DNA from: Nitrososphaerales archaeon TH5894
GTDB taxonomy: Archaea > Thermoproteota > Nitrososphaeria > Nitrososphaerales > Nitrososphaeraceae
Direction of reading: 5' to 3'
DNA length: 12,686 nucleotides
Assembly: GCA_014523485.1 (NCBI GenBank)
Contig: JAATVK010000088.1
Location: forward strand, 1 to 12,686
The notes beneath the pieces were generated by a model, which saw only the letters and a program-made list of their open reading frames with translations, did not search any database and was not told where the DNA came from. The position numbers and the translations under genes were made by a program. Positions 1 to 7,130 of the stretch are shown here, piece by piece (position 1 is the stretch's first letter; every line of letters starts with the position of its first letter).

Positions 1-280
1 ATCCCAAATATCCAAAGATATGGTATTATTTAGTATTTAGACATAAACAAAGGCTAAAGAAGTTTTCCAAGAAAAATTGAAGACATGAATTAAATGAAGT
101 GATGATATAAAAGAAGAAATATTGTATTACAAATTTATCAAATAAACTAATGCTGATTTCTGAAATATTAAAGATAGTTTAAAAGATAAATAATACTTAT
201 GAATTATTTGTTATGTTCATATTGTCAAAGGTATATTATTAAAGGACATCAATTGATTAGAATCTCCTATTGTATTTGTT
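1..280. other. AT-rich left edge, no intact gene
   Basis: No open frame of useful length is seen. The frame of the downstream RecA-like fragment can be followed leftwards only through several stops (for example TGA at 254-256 and at 200-202). Short coding-like runs between those stops may be the decayed 5' part of that gene, but I cannot align them to a known motif; no Walker A (GxxxxGKT/S) is visible. A 29-codon frame at 199-288 with two Cys pairs is probably chance. Confidence 0.4.
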
Positions 281-622
281 TTGATTGAGGATAACAAATT
301 TGACTTTTACAATATAACTGAAATAGCTGATAAAAAATATAGGATATTAGATAAAACATTAAAACATATCATAGTACAAAGGTTTTTTACAATACATCAA
401 TTGGCTCATTTTTTGATAAAAGAATTGGAAAATGATTTAAAGAAATACAAATCCAAACTAGTGGTTATAACAGGTGACTTTTTCCTTTCAGACACACAAA
501 TTACAAAACAAGACAAAGACTGGTTATACCCTCAAATGATACAAGCAATTAAAAAGGTTAAGGATTCTATTACTCTTGTCTTTATTCCAACAAAACTGTC
601 GGAGTTAGTAAACTATGGATAA
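281..622 (+). CDS. RecA/RadA-like ATPase fragment, 5'-truncated (possible pseudogene)
   Basis: This 113-residue frame starts at TTG 281, and the frame is open from 257. It resembles the middle-to-late part of the RecA/RadA/KaiC-like ATPase core. The SPIVFVLIEDNKFDFYNI stretch, which begins before the TTG, matches the strand-plus-GNxFDPY segment. IIVQRFFTIHQL matches the family's 'SRAFTxxQL' segment, and SKLVVITGDFF (about residues 58-68) resembles the Walker B strand. The N-terminal half with Walker A and the DNA-binding loops is absent, and homology runs upstream of the only start codon into an in-frame TGA at 254. I infer a 5'-truncated relic, or a small paralogue that has lost ATPase activity. 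No operon partner: the next feature is a tRNA on the other strand. A thaumarchaeal hypothetical protein of unrelated function remains possible. Confidence 0.5.
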   Translation: MIEDNKFDFYNITEIADKKYRILDKTLKHIIVQRFFTIHQLAHFLIKELENDLKKYKSKLVVITGDFFLSDTQITKQDKDWLYPQMIQAIKKVKDSITLVFIPTKLSELVNYG

Positions 623-687
623 TATGACAAAAAAGTATGATATCTATAATTATGTCAAAATACTGATTAATTTATTATCAAATATAG

Positions 688-711
688 TGAACCCGAGAAA
701 ACTACGGGCCC
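688..711 (-). repeat. tRNA-like partial repeats next to the tRNA-Lys 3' end
   Basis: On the minus strand the sequence at and beyond the tRNA 3' end reads GGGCCCGTAG-TTT-TCTCGGGTTCA. The first 10 nt repeat the 5' end of the tRNA (791-782), and the last 11 nt repeat its T-arm exactly (731-721). The two fragments are separated by only 3 nt. The GGGCCCG part is shared with the tRNA's own 3' acceptor strand, since the acceptor sequence is nearly palindromic. The pattern fits a tandem tRNA copy that lost its middle, or a scar from an element that used the tRNA as its target. It cannot fold as a tRNA. Confidence 0.5.
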
Positions 712-791
712 GTCGGGAGTTGAACCCGAGACAGCCGGATTTCTTCCATTAGTTAAAAGTCCGGTACTCTACCTGGCTGAGCTACGGGCCC
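705..791 (-). tRNA. tRNA-Lys(UUU) with a 13-nt intron
   Basis: Read on the minus strand, a full cloverleaf is present: acceptor GGGCCCG (791-785) pairs with CGGGCCC (712-706), G73 is at 705, the D-stem is GCTC/GAGT, the anticodon stem CCGGA/TCCGG, and the T-stem TCGGG/CCCGA with loop TTCAACT. The anticodon region holds 20 nt instead of 7. Taking CTTTTAA as the mature loop gives anticodon UUU (757-755) and an intron ACTAATGGAAGAA at 753-741, after position 37. Loop bases CUUU (32-35) pair with intron GAAG, leaving 3-nt bulges UAA and AAA. This is the bulge-helix-bulge expected by the archaeal splicing endonuclease; the intron's own inner helix is almost absent (relaxed motif). CCA is not encoded. 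The exons total 74 nt. The minus-strand TAGTTTTCTC just past the 3' end could end transcription. Confidence 0.95.
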
Positions 792-828
792 TAAGGTAAT
801 TACGATTCAGTGTAGTGTGTATTACTCA

Positions 829-838
829 CTATAAATAT
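829..838 (-). promoter_or_regulatory. Probable TATA box for tRNA-Lys
   Basis: The minus strand has AATATTTATAG about 40 nt before the tRNA 5' end. With the usual archaeal spacing of about 25 bp, transcription would begin near 806, giving a leader of about 15 nt for RNase P to remove. No clear BRE is seen. Confidence 0.4.
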
Positions 839-1029
839 TAATCTGATCATTGACAATAATTAAATAATCCATTAGAAATTCCCAGTGTAATAAAAAAAAT
901 AAAACCTTTTTTGCTTTCAAAATTGACGTATGGTTATTATTATTTAAAAGTTGGTTAAAATTTACGAAAAGAATATACAATTTTATTTTTGTATTTAGAG
1001 CTTTTTCTAATTCTTGAAACTATTTTTTA

Positions 1030-1051
1030 TTTTACTTTATATAAAGTAAAA
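1030..1051 (+). promoter_or_regulatory. Palindromic promoter element of uvsE (TATA box inside a 22-bp perfect inverted repeat)
   Basis: TTTTACTTTAT (1030-1040) is followed directly by its exact reverse complement ATAAAGTAAAA (1041-1051), giving a 22-bp perfect palindrome. Its centre, TTTATATAAA, is a good archaeal TATA box. Centred near 1041, it predicts a start of transcription near 1066, about 12 nt before the uvsE ATG. A palindrome over a TATA box is the form expected of an operator for a dimeric repressor, or of a promoter firing both ways. Because AT-rich DNA produces short palindromes easily, the regulatory reading is an inference. Confidence 0.5.
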
Positions 1052-1077
1052 GAATTTGGAATTATATTAAATAAACC

Positions 1078-1998
1078 ATGAAAATAGGATATCCTTGTAT
1101 AAATTACTCAATTGGAAAAAAAACTGTGTCAACATTTCGACTTTCCTCATATACCGAAGAAAAATTTATCCAATGTGTAACTTATAACCTTGCTACTCTA
1201 GTTGAAATCTTGAAATTTAATATAGCAAATAATCTCATGTTCTTTAGAATAAGTTCAGATGTGATTCCTTTTGCATCTCATCCAATTTGTAAATTTGATT
1301 GGAAAGAATATTTTAAACCTGATCTAATTAAAATTGGACAATTAATAAAACATCACAATATAAGAATATCTATGCATCCAGATCAATTTGTTATTCTTAA
1401 TGCTAAAAGTCAAGATATCGTTAATAATAGTATTAGAGAACTGGAATATCATACAGATCTTTTGGATTTAATGGAACTTGATTATTCTTCCAAGGTGCAG
1501 ATACATATAGGAGGTGTTTATGGAGATAAAGCAAAGTCAAAGAAACAATTTATTTCTAATTATAAAACTTTACTATCAGAAAATATAAAAAAAAGATTAG
1601 TTATTGAAAATGATGATCATCTCTACAATTTAAAAGACTGTATTGAAATACATGAATTTACAGGGATACCAATTCTTTTTGATGTATTTCATCATCTATG
1701 TTTTGACAATAACTTTCCTCTAAATATTGCTCTACAAATATCTAATAATACTTGGAATCCTGGTAAAGATGGTATAATGATGATTGATTATAGTAATCAA
1801 GAACTTAACCAAAAGAAAGGAAAACATTCTCATACTTTAGATATAAAACAATTTGAGAAGTTTATTATCTCAATTTCTAATTTGGATTTGGATATTATTT
1901 TAGAAATAAAAGACAAAGAAAAAAGTGCTAAAAAAGCAATTGAAGTAATAAACAAAATTAATGGGATTCAAAGTGCAACGACTAATTTGAATTTTTAA
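1078..1998 (+). CDS. uvsE: UV-damage endonuclease UvsE (UVDE)
   Basis: UVDE starts alternative excision repair: it nicks DNA just 5' of UV photoproducts (pyrimidine dimers, 6-4 products) and can also act at some abasic sites. The 306-residue protein spans a whole UVDE TIM barrel. The conserved metal ligands are visible in order: H100 (MHPDQF), H143 (QIHIGG), E177 (VIENDD), D202 and H205 (FDVFHH), H250 or H252 (GKHSHT), and E276 (ILEIKDKE). This matches the ligand set known from the Thermus enzyme. Y5 and N9 in GYPCIN and the DQF loop (Q103, F104) occupy the lesion-probing positions. The ATG at 1078 begins the typical IGYPC start of the family. The gene is alone, convergent with nadE, with its own promoter at 1030-1051. 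No truncation or missing residue is seen. Confidence 0.93.
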   Translation: MKIGYPCINYSIGKKTVSTFRLSSYTEEKFIQCVTYNLATLVEILKFNIANNLMFFRISSDVIPFASHPICKFDWKEYFKPDLIKIGQLIKHHNIRISMHPDQFVILNAKSQDIVNNSIRELEYHTDLLDLMELDYSSKVQIHIGGVYGDKAKSKKQFISNYKTLLSENIKKRLVIENDDHLYNLKDCIEIHEFTGIPILFDVFHHLCFDNNFPLNIALQISNNTWNPGKDGIMMIDYSNQELNQKKGKHSHTLDIKQFEKFIISISNLDLDIILEIKDKEKSAKKAIEVINKINGIQSATTNLNF

Positions 1999-1999
1999 T

Positions 2000-2035
2000 T
2001 TTATAGTATTCTATTTAGTTTATTTTTTTATAAAA
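2000..2035 (+). terminator. T-rich terminator region after uvsE
   Basis: After the uvsE stop the plus strand carries several T tracts, the longest being seven T at 2023-2029. Archaeal RNA polymerase terminates at such U-rich runs without needing a hairpin. This separates uvsE from the convergent nadE. Confidence 0.4.
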
Positions 2036-2157
2036 TTTGATATACTTTCAAAAATATTTTCTATATTAAAAAATTGTCGCTATTAATTTAAACATTTTAT
2101 AATTAGATTAGAAGGCTTTGCTACATTATATCTATTGCTGTCAATACATTCCAGGCA

Positions 2158-2925
2158 TTATTTTAATTTACATATTGGAGGCATATCTTGTTTATGTTCA
2201 TTTTTTTCAAGCATAGACTTTATTTTAGAAACATTATCCTCATTTAATTGATCAGAATTAGATAATAAATGAGTACTACTCTCTTCTATATGTTCTAATA
2301 TTTTATCTATTTCTTCATATTTAATTCCTATTTCTTCCTCTGTAGTTTGACCTTTCCATAAGCGAGCACTACTTTTTTTATCTATTATTTTGGCAGGAAT
2401 TCCTAAATATTGAGCAAGAGATCTTACTTCAGTTTTATAAAGATCAGCAATAGGAAAAAGATCTGCGCCGCCATCTCCATATTTAGTAAAATATCCCAAC
2501 ATCATTTCACTTTTATCACCAGTTCCTAACACCAATCGATTCATTACCGTTGCATAATAGTATAGTAATAACATTCTCAATCTAACTAAAAGATTTGCTC
2601 TTGCCATTTTATTTTTAGGAAGACCATTTACTATCTGTTTCTTTATCTTATTTAATTCTATTACTTTGTATTTTATTCTTAAGGATTTGGCTAAATCTAT
2701 AGCATTTTTAGTATCAGTTTTTGGAGTTACAGATGAATCAGGAAGTATTAGTCCAAAAACTTGTTGCTTCCCTAATGCTTTAACTGCTAATACTGTAGTT
2801 AAAGAAGAATCTATTCCTCCACTCATACCAATTACTACTCCTTGAGATTCTCTTTTTTTGATTTCTCTCTTTATGAAACTTGATATAGTGTTATAAATAA
2901 TTTTATTATTATTCTTTTCTTTCAC
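2158..2925 (-). CDS. nadE: NAD+ synthetase, ammonia-dependent type
   Basis: NadE makes NAD+ from deamido-NAD+, ATP and ammonia, the last step of NAD synthesis in the cytoplasm. The 255-residue protein has the N-type ATP pyrophosphatase P-loop SGGIDSS (35-41), the ARANLLVRLRM helix (108-118), GTGDKSE (134-140), the substrate loop TKYGDGGADLFPIADLYKTE (147-166) and SARLWKGQTTEEEIG (186-200). The C-terminal MPPICKLK matches the family's closing PPxxKL. There is no glutaminase (nitrilase) domain, so free ammonia is the expected nitrogen donor, which suits an ammonia oxidiser. The start is GTG at 2925; a stop lies four codons upstream and there is no early ATG. No Shine-Dalgarno motif is seen, so the message is probably leaderless or short-leadered. 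Length is normal for archaeal NadE. Confidence 0.95.
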   Translation of the reverse strand: MKEKNNNKIIYNTISSFIKREIKKRESQGVVIGMSGGIDSSLTTVLAVKALGKQQVFGLILPDSSVTPKTDTKNAIDLAKSLRIKYKVIELNKIKKQIVNGLPKNKMARANLLVRLRMLLLYYYATVMNRLVLGTGDKSEMMLGYFTKYGDGGADLFPIADLYKTEVRSLAQYLGIPAKIIDKKSSARLWKGQTTEEEIGIKYEEIDKILEHIEESSTHLLSNSDQLNEDNVSKIKSMLEKNEHKQDMPPICKLK

Positions 2926-3283
2926 GGGTTTAAATCAAATCAAGCTAAATCTATTAGTGCAATTTAATTTTTTGTAGTACCTTTTATTTGTTTTAATTAA
3001 AAATTAGGAATTGCATTTTCATTTCAAAAATAGAGATAACATTGATATAACTATAAATAATGGTTTATTAGATTTTTACCATTACTAATACTGTTCATCA
3101 TTTTTTAGTTACTATATTAGGATATTATTTTAAATTAAAGAATCTATTGTATCAAATAACTCCAAAAGCTCTAAACCATTATGTGAAAATATATCAAGAA
3201 TATTATCAGGTTTAAGTGAAAATCCTGCATATGTTGTAGTTGGAGTTTTTTTTATTTTCACAATTATGGTATTATATTCACTT
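2926..3283. other. Spacer with nadE promoter region and an untranslated TM-like frame
   Basis: The part next to nadE holds its promoter; a weak TATA-like AAATTAAATT lies at about 2961-2970 on the minus strand. On the plus strand the frame 3134-3325 is open for 63 codons. It contains a hydrophobic run (VVVGVFFIFTIMVLYSLII), but the only standard start is an ATG at 3266. Its last part (IIVDDDDNI) is better explained as the beginning of the response-regulator relic that follows. I see no other gene. Confidence 0.4.
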
Positions 3284-3649
3284 ATTATTTACATAATAGT
3301 AGATGATGATGATAATATATCTTAATATAAATATGGTTAGAAGATGAAGGATTTAATTTAACATTGATAAATGATCCTTCATCGGCAGAATTAAACTCTA
3401 AATCTAATAATTATGGATCTTATATTTTCATTGGTTTAAAATGTCTGTAATCAATGGATTAAATCTTTATAATAAACTAAATGAAATCTCAAAAAGTAGA
3501 ATATATACTAAAAGAGTTAAGATATGTTTTATGACTTTATCTGTAATAAATTATAAGTATTAGCCGAAATCCATCTTGAAATAGGAGAAGAGTAGTATTA
3601 TGTTTTAAAAGAAGTTCCTAAAGAAGTTTTTATAAAACATGTCTATTAA
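3284..3649 (+). pseudogene. Decayed response-regulator receiver (REC) domain
   Basis: Three reading frames together rebuild a receiver domain. The first gives IIVDDDDNI (acidic pocket, 3296-3319). After a shift comes WLEDEGFNLTLINDPSSAEL (3334-3393). After a second shift comes KMSVINGLNLYNKLNEISKS (3438-3497), leading to VKICFMTLSVINYKY and a stop at 3561. A third shift gives LAEIHLEIGEE-stop-YYVLKEVPKEVFIKHVY (3560-3646). These match the order of REC elements: first strand with Asp pocket, helix 1, strand 2 with NDPxxA, the usual LDIKMPxMNG loop, strand 4 with the Thr switch, and strand 5 with Lys-Pro. The phospho-acceptor Asp is replaced by Gly (IGLKMS), the KP has become KE, and at least three frameshifts plus stops are present, so the gene is dead. 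In AOA such stand-alone regulators pair with histidine kinases; none is nearby. Confidence 0.7.
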
Positions 3650-3823
3650 TTAATTTTTTATTTCCTTCATTGTACGTATTAAGTATTATCTGAATTCAAT
3701 TAACTGATCATATTAATTTTAGTCTTTTTGTAATGAAATATTGATGATGATCAACTTATATTTTCCTCCCAATATAACTATGACCAATGTAATGTGCTAT
3801 TTGTACATGATTTTTTCTGAAAC

Positions 3824-3831
3824 TTTATAAA
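3824..3831 (+). promoter_or_regulatory. TATA box of the flavoprotein gene
   Basis: TTTATAAA centred near 3827 lies about 29 bp before the TTG at 3856. This predicts transcription starting almost at the start codon, that is, a near-leaderless message. The spacing supports the TTG as the real start. Confidence 0.55.
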
Positions 3832-3855
3832 AACTAATACGATATCAAACACCCA

Positions 3856-5295
3856 TTGCAAAAATATGATCTAATAGTCATCGGAGCAGGCTCTGGCTTA
3901 GACATTGCTAATTCAGCTGCTCAAAAAGGGCTTACAGTAGCACTTATTGAAAAGGACAAATTGGGAGGAACCTGTTTAAATAGAGGATGTATACCATCCA
4001 AATTACTTATACACAGCAGTGATGTAATTCAAACAATCAACAGAGCTAGTCTATTCGGCATAAAGATTGATGGTATCTCTATAGACTACCAAAAAATTGT
4101 AAATAGAGTAAATAGAATCACTGATTATGATTCAGAAGAAATAAAGAATGGGTTACAACAATCAGAAAATCCAATACTTTTTACAAAAAAATGTACATTT
4201 ATTGGGCATAAAACAATTGCAATTGGGGAAATAGAAGAAAAAAACAATAATGATAGTACTGATGATAATGGCGAACAGATTATAACTGCAGAAAAAATTG
4301 TGATTGCAGCAGGAACCAGGCCTCGTATTCCAAAAATAAAAGGACTTGTCAAATCAGGTTTTATTACAAGTGATGAAGCGCTTCGTCTTCAGAAACAACC
4401 ACGCATACTTACATTCGTTGGTGGAGGATATATAGCATGTGAACTTGCACATTTTTTTGGTAGCTTAGGAACTACTATTAATATAATAGAACGTAATGAT
4501 TTTTTGATTCCTAAGGAAGATGGAGAAATATCTCGTAAATTCACAGAAGTTTTTGCTAAAAAATACAATTTGTATCTAGGATTTGAAACAGAGTTAGTAT
4601 TATCAAATAATAGTAGTAATAATGATAGTAATAGCATCGATAAGAGATTTTATATAATAGCCAAAAATAAAGCCGGAAGAAAGATAGAACTTGAATCAGA
4701 TCAATTACTTGTTTCTGTAGGTAGAATTCCTAATACTGATCAACTTAACTTAAAAAATACAGGAGTAAAGATAAATGGAAAAGGTTTTGTAGAGGTCGAC
4801 GAATACCTTGAAACAACTGTAAAAGGAATTTTTGCATTAGGAGACATTGTGGGTCGATATCAATTTAAACATAATGCAAATTTTGAAGCAAAATACGTAT
4901 ATAATAATATTATACACCCCAATAGAAAACAATCTGTTAATTATACTGCTATGCCACATTCAATTTTTAGTTCACCACAAGTTGCAGGTGTTGGGTTCAC
5001 AGAACAGGAATTAAAAACTAGGAATATGCTCTATAATAAATCTACATATCAGTATATTAATACAGGAATGGGAAAAGCATTAGAAGATAATGATGGTTTT
5101 GTAAAATTTTTAGTTGATAAAAATAATCGAAAGATCCTTGGATGCCATATTATTGGCACAGATGCTTCTATTTTAATTCATGAAGTATTGGTGGCAATGA
5201 GAACAGGCGATGGTACAATAGATAGCATCACTAAAACTATACACATACATCCTGCACTTTCAGAAGTAGTAGTTAGAGCAGCAGAGGAAATTTGA
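3856..5295 (+). CDS. lpdA: Dihydrolipoamide dehydrogenase-like FAD/NAD disulfide reductase
   Basis: Class I pyridine-nucleotide disulfide reductase of 479 residues. Its probable reaction is NAD-linked reoxidation of dihydrolipoyl groups, as in the L protein of glycine cleavage or 2-oxoacid complexes. In order: FAD dinucleotide fold VIGAGSG (8-14), redox pair GGTCLNRGC with C40 and C45, NAD fold VGGGYIACE (188-196), second FAD contact ALGD (327-330), and the dimerisation domain ending in the catalytic HPALSE (H465, E470). The start is TTG at 3856: the frame has no other start back to the stop at 3835, and translation opens directly with the QKYDLIVIG strand. Two Asn/Asp/Ser-rich inserts (about 127-140 and 249-262) lie in surface positions. 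The gene stands alone, with no lipoyl protein or dehydrogenase E1/E2 beside it, so a mercuric-reductase- or mycothione-reductase-like role on another disulfide cannot be excluded. Confidence 0.85.
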   Translation: MQKYDLIVIGAGSGLDIANSAAQKGLTVALIEKDKLGGTCLNRGCIPSKLLIHSSDVIQTINRASLFGIKIDGISIDYQKIVNRVNRITDYDSEEIKNGLQQSENPILFTKKCTFIGHKTIAIGEIEEKNNNDSTDDNGEQIITAEKIVIAAGTRPRIPKIKGLVKSGFITSDEALRLQKQPRILTFVGGGYIACELAHFFGSLGTTINIIERNDFLIPKEDGEISRKFTEVFAKKYNLYLGFETELVLSNNSSNNDSNSIDKRFYIIAKNKAGRKIELESDQLLVSVGRIPNTDQLNLKNTGVKINGKGFVEVDEYLETTVKGIFALGDIVGRYQFKHNANFEAKYVYNNIIHPNRKQSVNYTAMPHSIFSSPQVAGVGFTEQELKTRNMLYNKSTYQYINTGMGKALEDNDGFVKFLVDKNNRKILGCHIIGTDASILIHEVLVAMRTGDGTIDSITKTIHIHPALSEVVVRAAEEI

Positions 5296-5914
5296 TAAAA
5301 TAATAGTCAAATGAACGTAAATAAAAAATACTTACTGCAATAAATTATTTGTTACATTTATTAAGATAAATAATACCTTGATAAATTTATTTAAATAAAA
5401 ATATATATACATATATAATTATTAATATAGTTATTCTTTTTCAATATTTATCCTTTACATATCTTCGTCTTCTTGAAATTTGATGAGAATATTATATTGT
5501 ATAATCTTGATTGTATTCCTTTAATCATAAGATAATAATAAGAGGCATAAACATATATTTTCAAATTGTTATTTCGAGAAATAGGTATTAAGATTTGAAT
5601 ATTTGATTCCAATTCTTATTGATTGTTGTTGATGGTATTTCATTAAGATTAAGTTATTCAAAATTATATAAGCAAACCCAAATTGATATCAAAACTGGTT
5701 ATATAACTACCAGATTGAAAATATTGATTTTAGAAACTATGAAGCTAGCTAAATAACTCTTTGTATAGAATTATAATTTAGATAATTATTATCATTCTTT
5801 CAGTTTGATATTTAAAAATGATTGATATAGATTGTATTTGCAATTACATTTTATTAACTAAAGCAAGTTGTTACCATTAGAGTAAATTTTTATTCATGTA
5901 TTAAATACGATGTA
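5296..5914. other. Long AT-rich spacer between lpdA and the CHRD gene
   Basis: About 620 bp without a recognisable gene. A 45-codon frame at 5619-5756 (TTG start, plus strand, beginning LIVVDGISLRL and ending MKLAK) has amino-acid variety like coding sequence but matches nothing I know. The far right end holds the CHRD promoter. No clear RNA structure or repeat is seen. Confidence 0.4.
5887..5894 (+). promoter_or_regulatory. Probable TATA box of the CHRD gene
   Basis: TTTTTATT centred near 5890 would place the transcription start at about 5914, directly at the GTG 5915. This favours GTG over the in-frame ATG at 5930. Confidence 0.35.
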
Positions 5915-6472
5915 GTGCAAACAAAGCTAATGAGAAAGAATAACAATATATCCTCAGTTCTAACAATAACGGTTCTTATTGCTGCTACAATTACTATGAT
6001 TTGTGCAATCACATTTTCGAACCACATAGCCTTGGCACAAAATGAAAAATTTAAAGCAAAACTTTCAGGTCAAGAAGAAGTTCCACCTGTCCAAGCTACT
6101 GCAACTGGTAAGGCATGGTTTAAACCAATGCAAGACAAGGTATGGTTTAAACTCAATGTAACTGATATGCAAGGAATCACAAAGGCTCACATACATACTG
6201 GAAAACAAGGTGAAAATGGACCTATTCTTGTAACATTATATAAATCTGACACTCCACAATCAATCAATGGTAAATTATCCTACGGAAATATCACTGCAAA
6301 TCTGTTAGAAGGACCAATGAAAGGTAAACAAATATCTGACCTAGCAACTGCAATGTCAGATGGAACCACATATGTAAATGTCCATACAGAGAAATATCCT
6401 AATGGTGAAATTCGTGGACAAATAATGATGGCAAATTCAACTAGTGATAAAACGATGATGAAGGATAAATGA
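5915..6472 (+). CDS. Secreted CHRD-domain protein
   Basis: This 185-residue exported protein carries one CHRD domain, the immunoglobulin-like fold named after chordin and found in many microbial secreted proteins; its biochemical role is not established. Residues 1-42 form a Sec signal: basic start (RKNN), hydrophobic core about 13-35, and likely cleavage near ALAQ (39-42). CHRD covers about 46-171, with the hallmark SGQEEVPP (51-58), a central AHIHTG (91-96) and a closing YVNVHTEKYPNGEIRGQI (153-170); the two HxH/NxH pieces are typical of the domain. A short polar tail follows (172-185). The GTG at 5915 is preferred because of the TATA spacing, though ATG 5930 would also give a complete signal peptide. 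The gene is alone and followed by a strong T tract. Paralogues are common in AOA genomes and are usually annotated only by domain. Confidence 0.9.
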   Translation: MQTKLMRKNNNISSVLTITVLIAATITMICAITFSNHIALAQNEKFKAKLSGQEEVPPVQATATGKAWFKPMQDKVWFKLNVTDMQGITKAHIHTGKQGENGPILVTLYKSDTPQSINGKLSYGNITANLLEGPMKGKQISDLATAMSDGTTYVNVHTEKYPNGEIRGQIMMANSTSDKTMMKDK

Positions 6473-6489
6473 TAAGCAATTAACTTTTA

Positions 6490-6512
6490 ATGTTTAATTT
6501 TATTTTTTTTTA
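6490..6512 (+). terminator. T-tract terminator after the CHRD gene
   Basis: Nine consecutive T (6503-6511) within a T-rich stretch begin about 30 nt after the stop codon. This is the usual form of an archaeal terminator. Confidence 0.55.
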
Positions 6513-6935
6513 CTTTCACCTTTAATTTGAATTTGTTAGTTCTATACACTATTTAATAAACAACATTGAAAAATGATTATATTGTGAGTTTTCTAACTCT
6601 GAATAGTAGTAGGGTTTTTATAATTCTTGATATCATACCATCTTCAAAATAAATTAATAAATTAATCTTTATAGAAAAAAAGATCTCTATTTGTTTTTGT
6701 TTGAAAAGTGTCTCATACAAGTTTAAAATTAGCTGAATAGTGAAAGAAAGATAAATGAAAATATAATTTATATTATACCAATTTTTTGGAACAAAAAGAC
6801 GAATTTTTAAAATATTCGGTTGTAACCATTAGAATCTATACTTCTAGAACCTTGTTTATACGTTGTTTGCTTGTAACTTGTGAATTGTACTGAGTTTAAT
6901 TCATTATAAGTGTTAAAAAAGAGATTATTTTTTAA
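6513..6935. other. AT-rich spacer, no gene seen
   Basis: All six frames are interrupted at short intervals, and no known motif, RNA fold or long repeat was found. It separates the CHRD terminator from the 3' end of the cupredoxin remnant on the other strand. Confidence 0.4.
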
Positions 6936-7130
6936 TTAGCCAACCATAACCCTACCTGTCATCCATGGATGTATTGAACAATGATAACCGAACGTTCCTA
7001 CTGAATCAAACGTACTATCCCATAACATTCCTGGAGGTACTGAACCTGAATCAAAAAGTGGTACTCCACTTACCTCCAATGAGTGTGGGGTTAGATAAAA
7101 TTCCAATAGTTTGTATGATGCTTGTTATTA
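6936..7130 (-). pseudogene. C-terminal remnant of a plastocyanin-like cupredoxin
   Basis: The minus strand encodes the copper-site half of a type I copper protein, ending at TAA 6938-6936. The stretch TPHSLEVSGVPLFDSGS is followed by a Pro-Gly turn, TFDSVGTFGYHC, SIHPWMTGRVMVG and the stop. All four expected ligands are present: His in TPHS, then Cys, His and Met in YHCSIHPWM. This resembles small blue-copper proteins, which are abundant in AOA, where they are thought to carry electrons in place of haem proteins. The frame is closed upstream by a stop near 7128. A neighbouring frame gives YWNF just before TPHS, where the family usually has a WxN motif, which suggests a frameshift there. The N-terminal half (signal, first strands) is not recognisable, so I call it a broken gene. 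The plus-strand frame over 6965-7180 is its shadow. Confidence 0.75.

Noticed and set aside
199..288. 29-codon frame with a C-x2-C and a C-x-C pair, possibly a mini zinc finger
   Set aside because: Too short, overlaps the start of the RecA-like frame, and two Cys pairs can arise by chance in TGT-containing AT-rich DNA.
4125..4637. Two minus-strand frames inside the flavoprotein gene
   Set aside because: They lie wholly within the well-supported flavoprotein gene and show no family features.
5395..5425. Alternating AT run (AAATATATATACATATATAA) as a possible replication origin or promoter
   Set aside because: No flanking origin-box repeats or Cdc6/Orc gene are present, and no gene starts within a promoter's distance.
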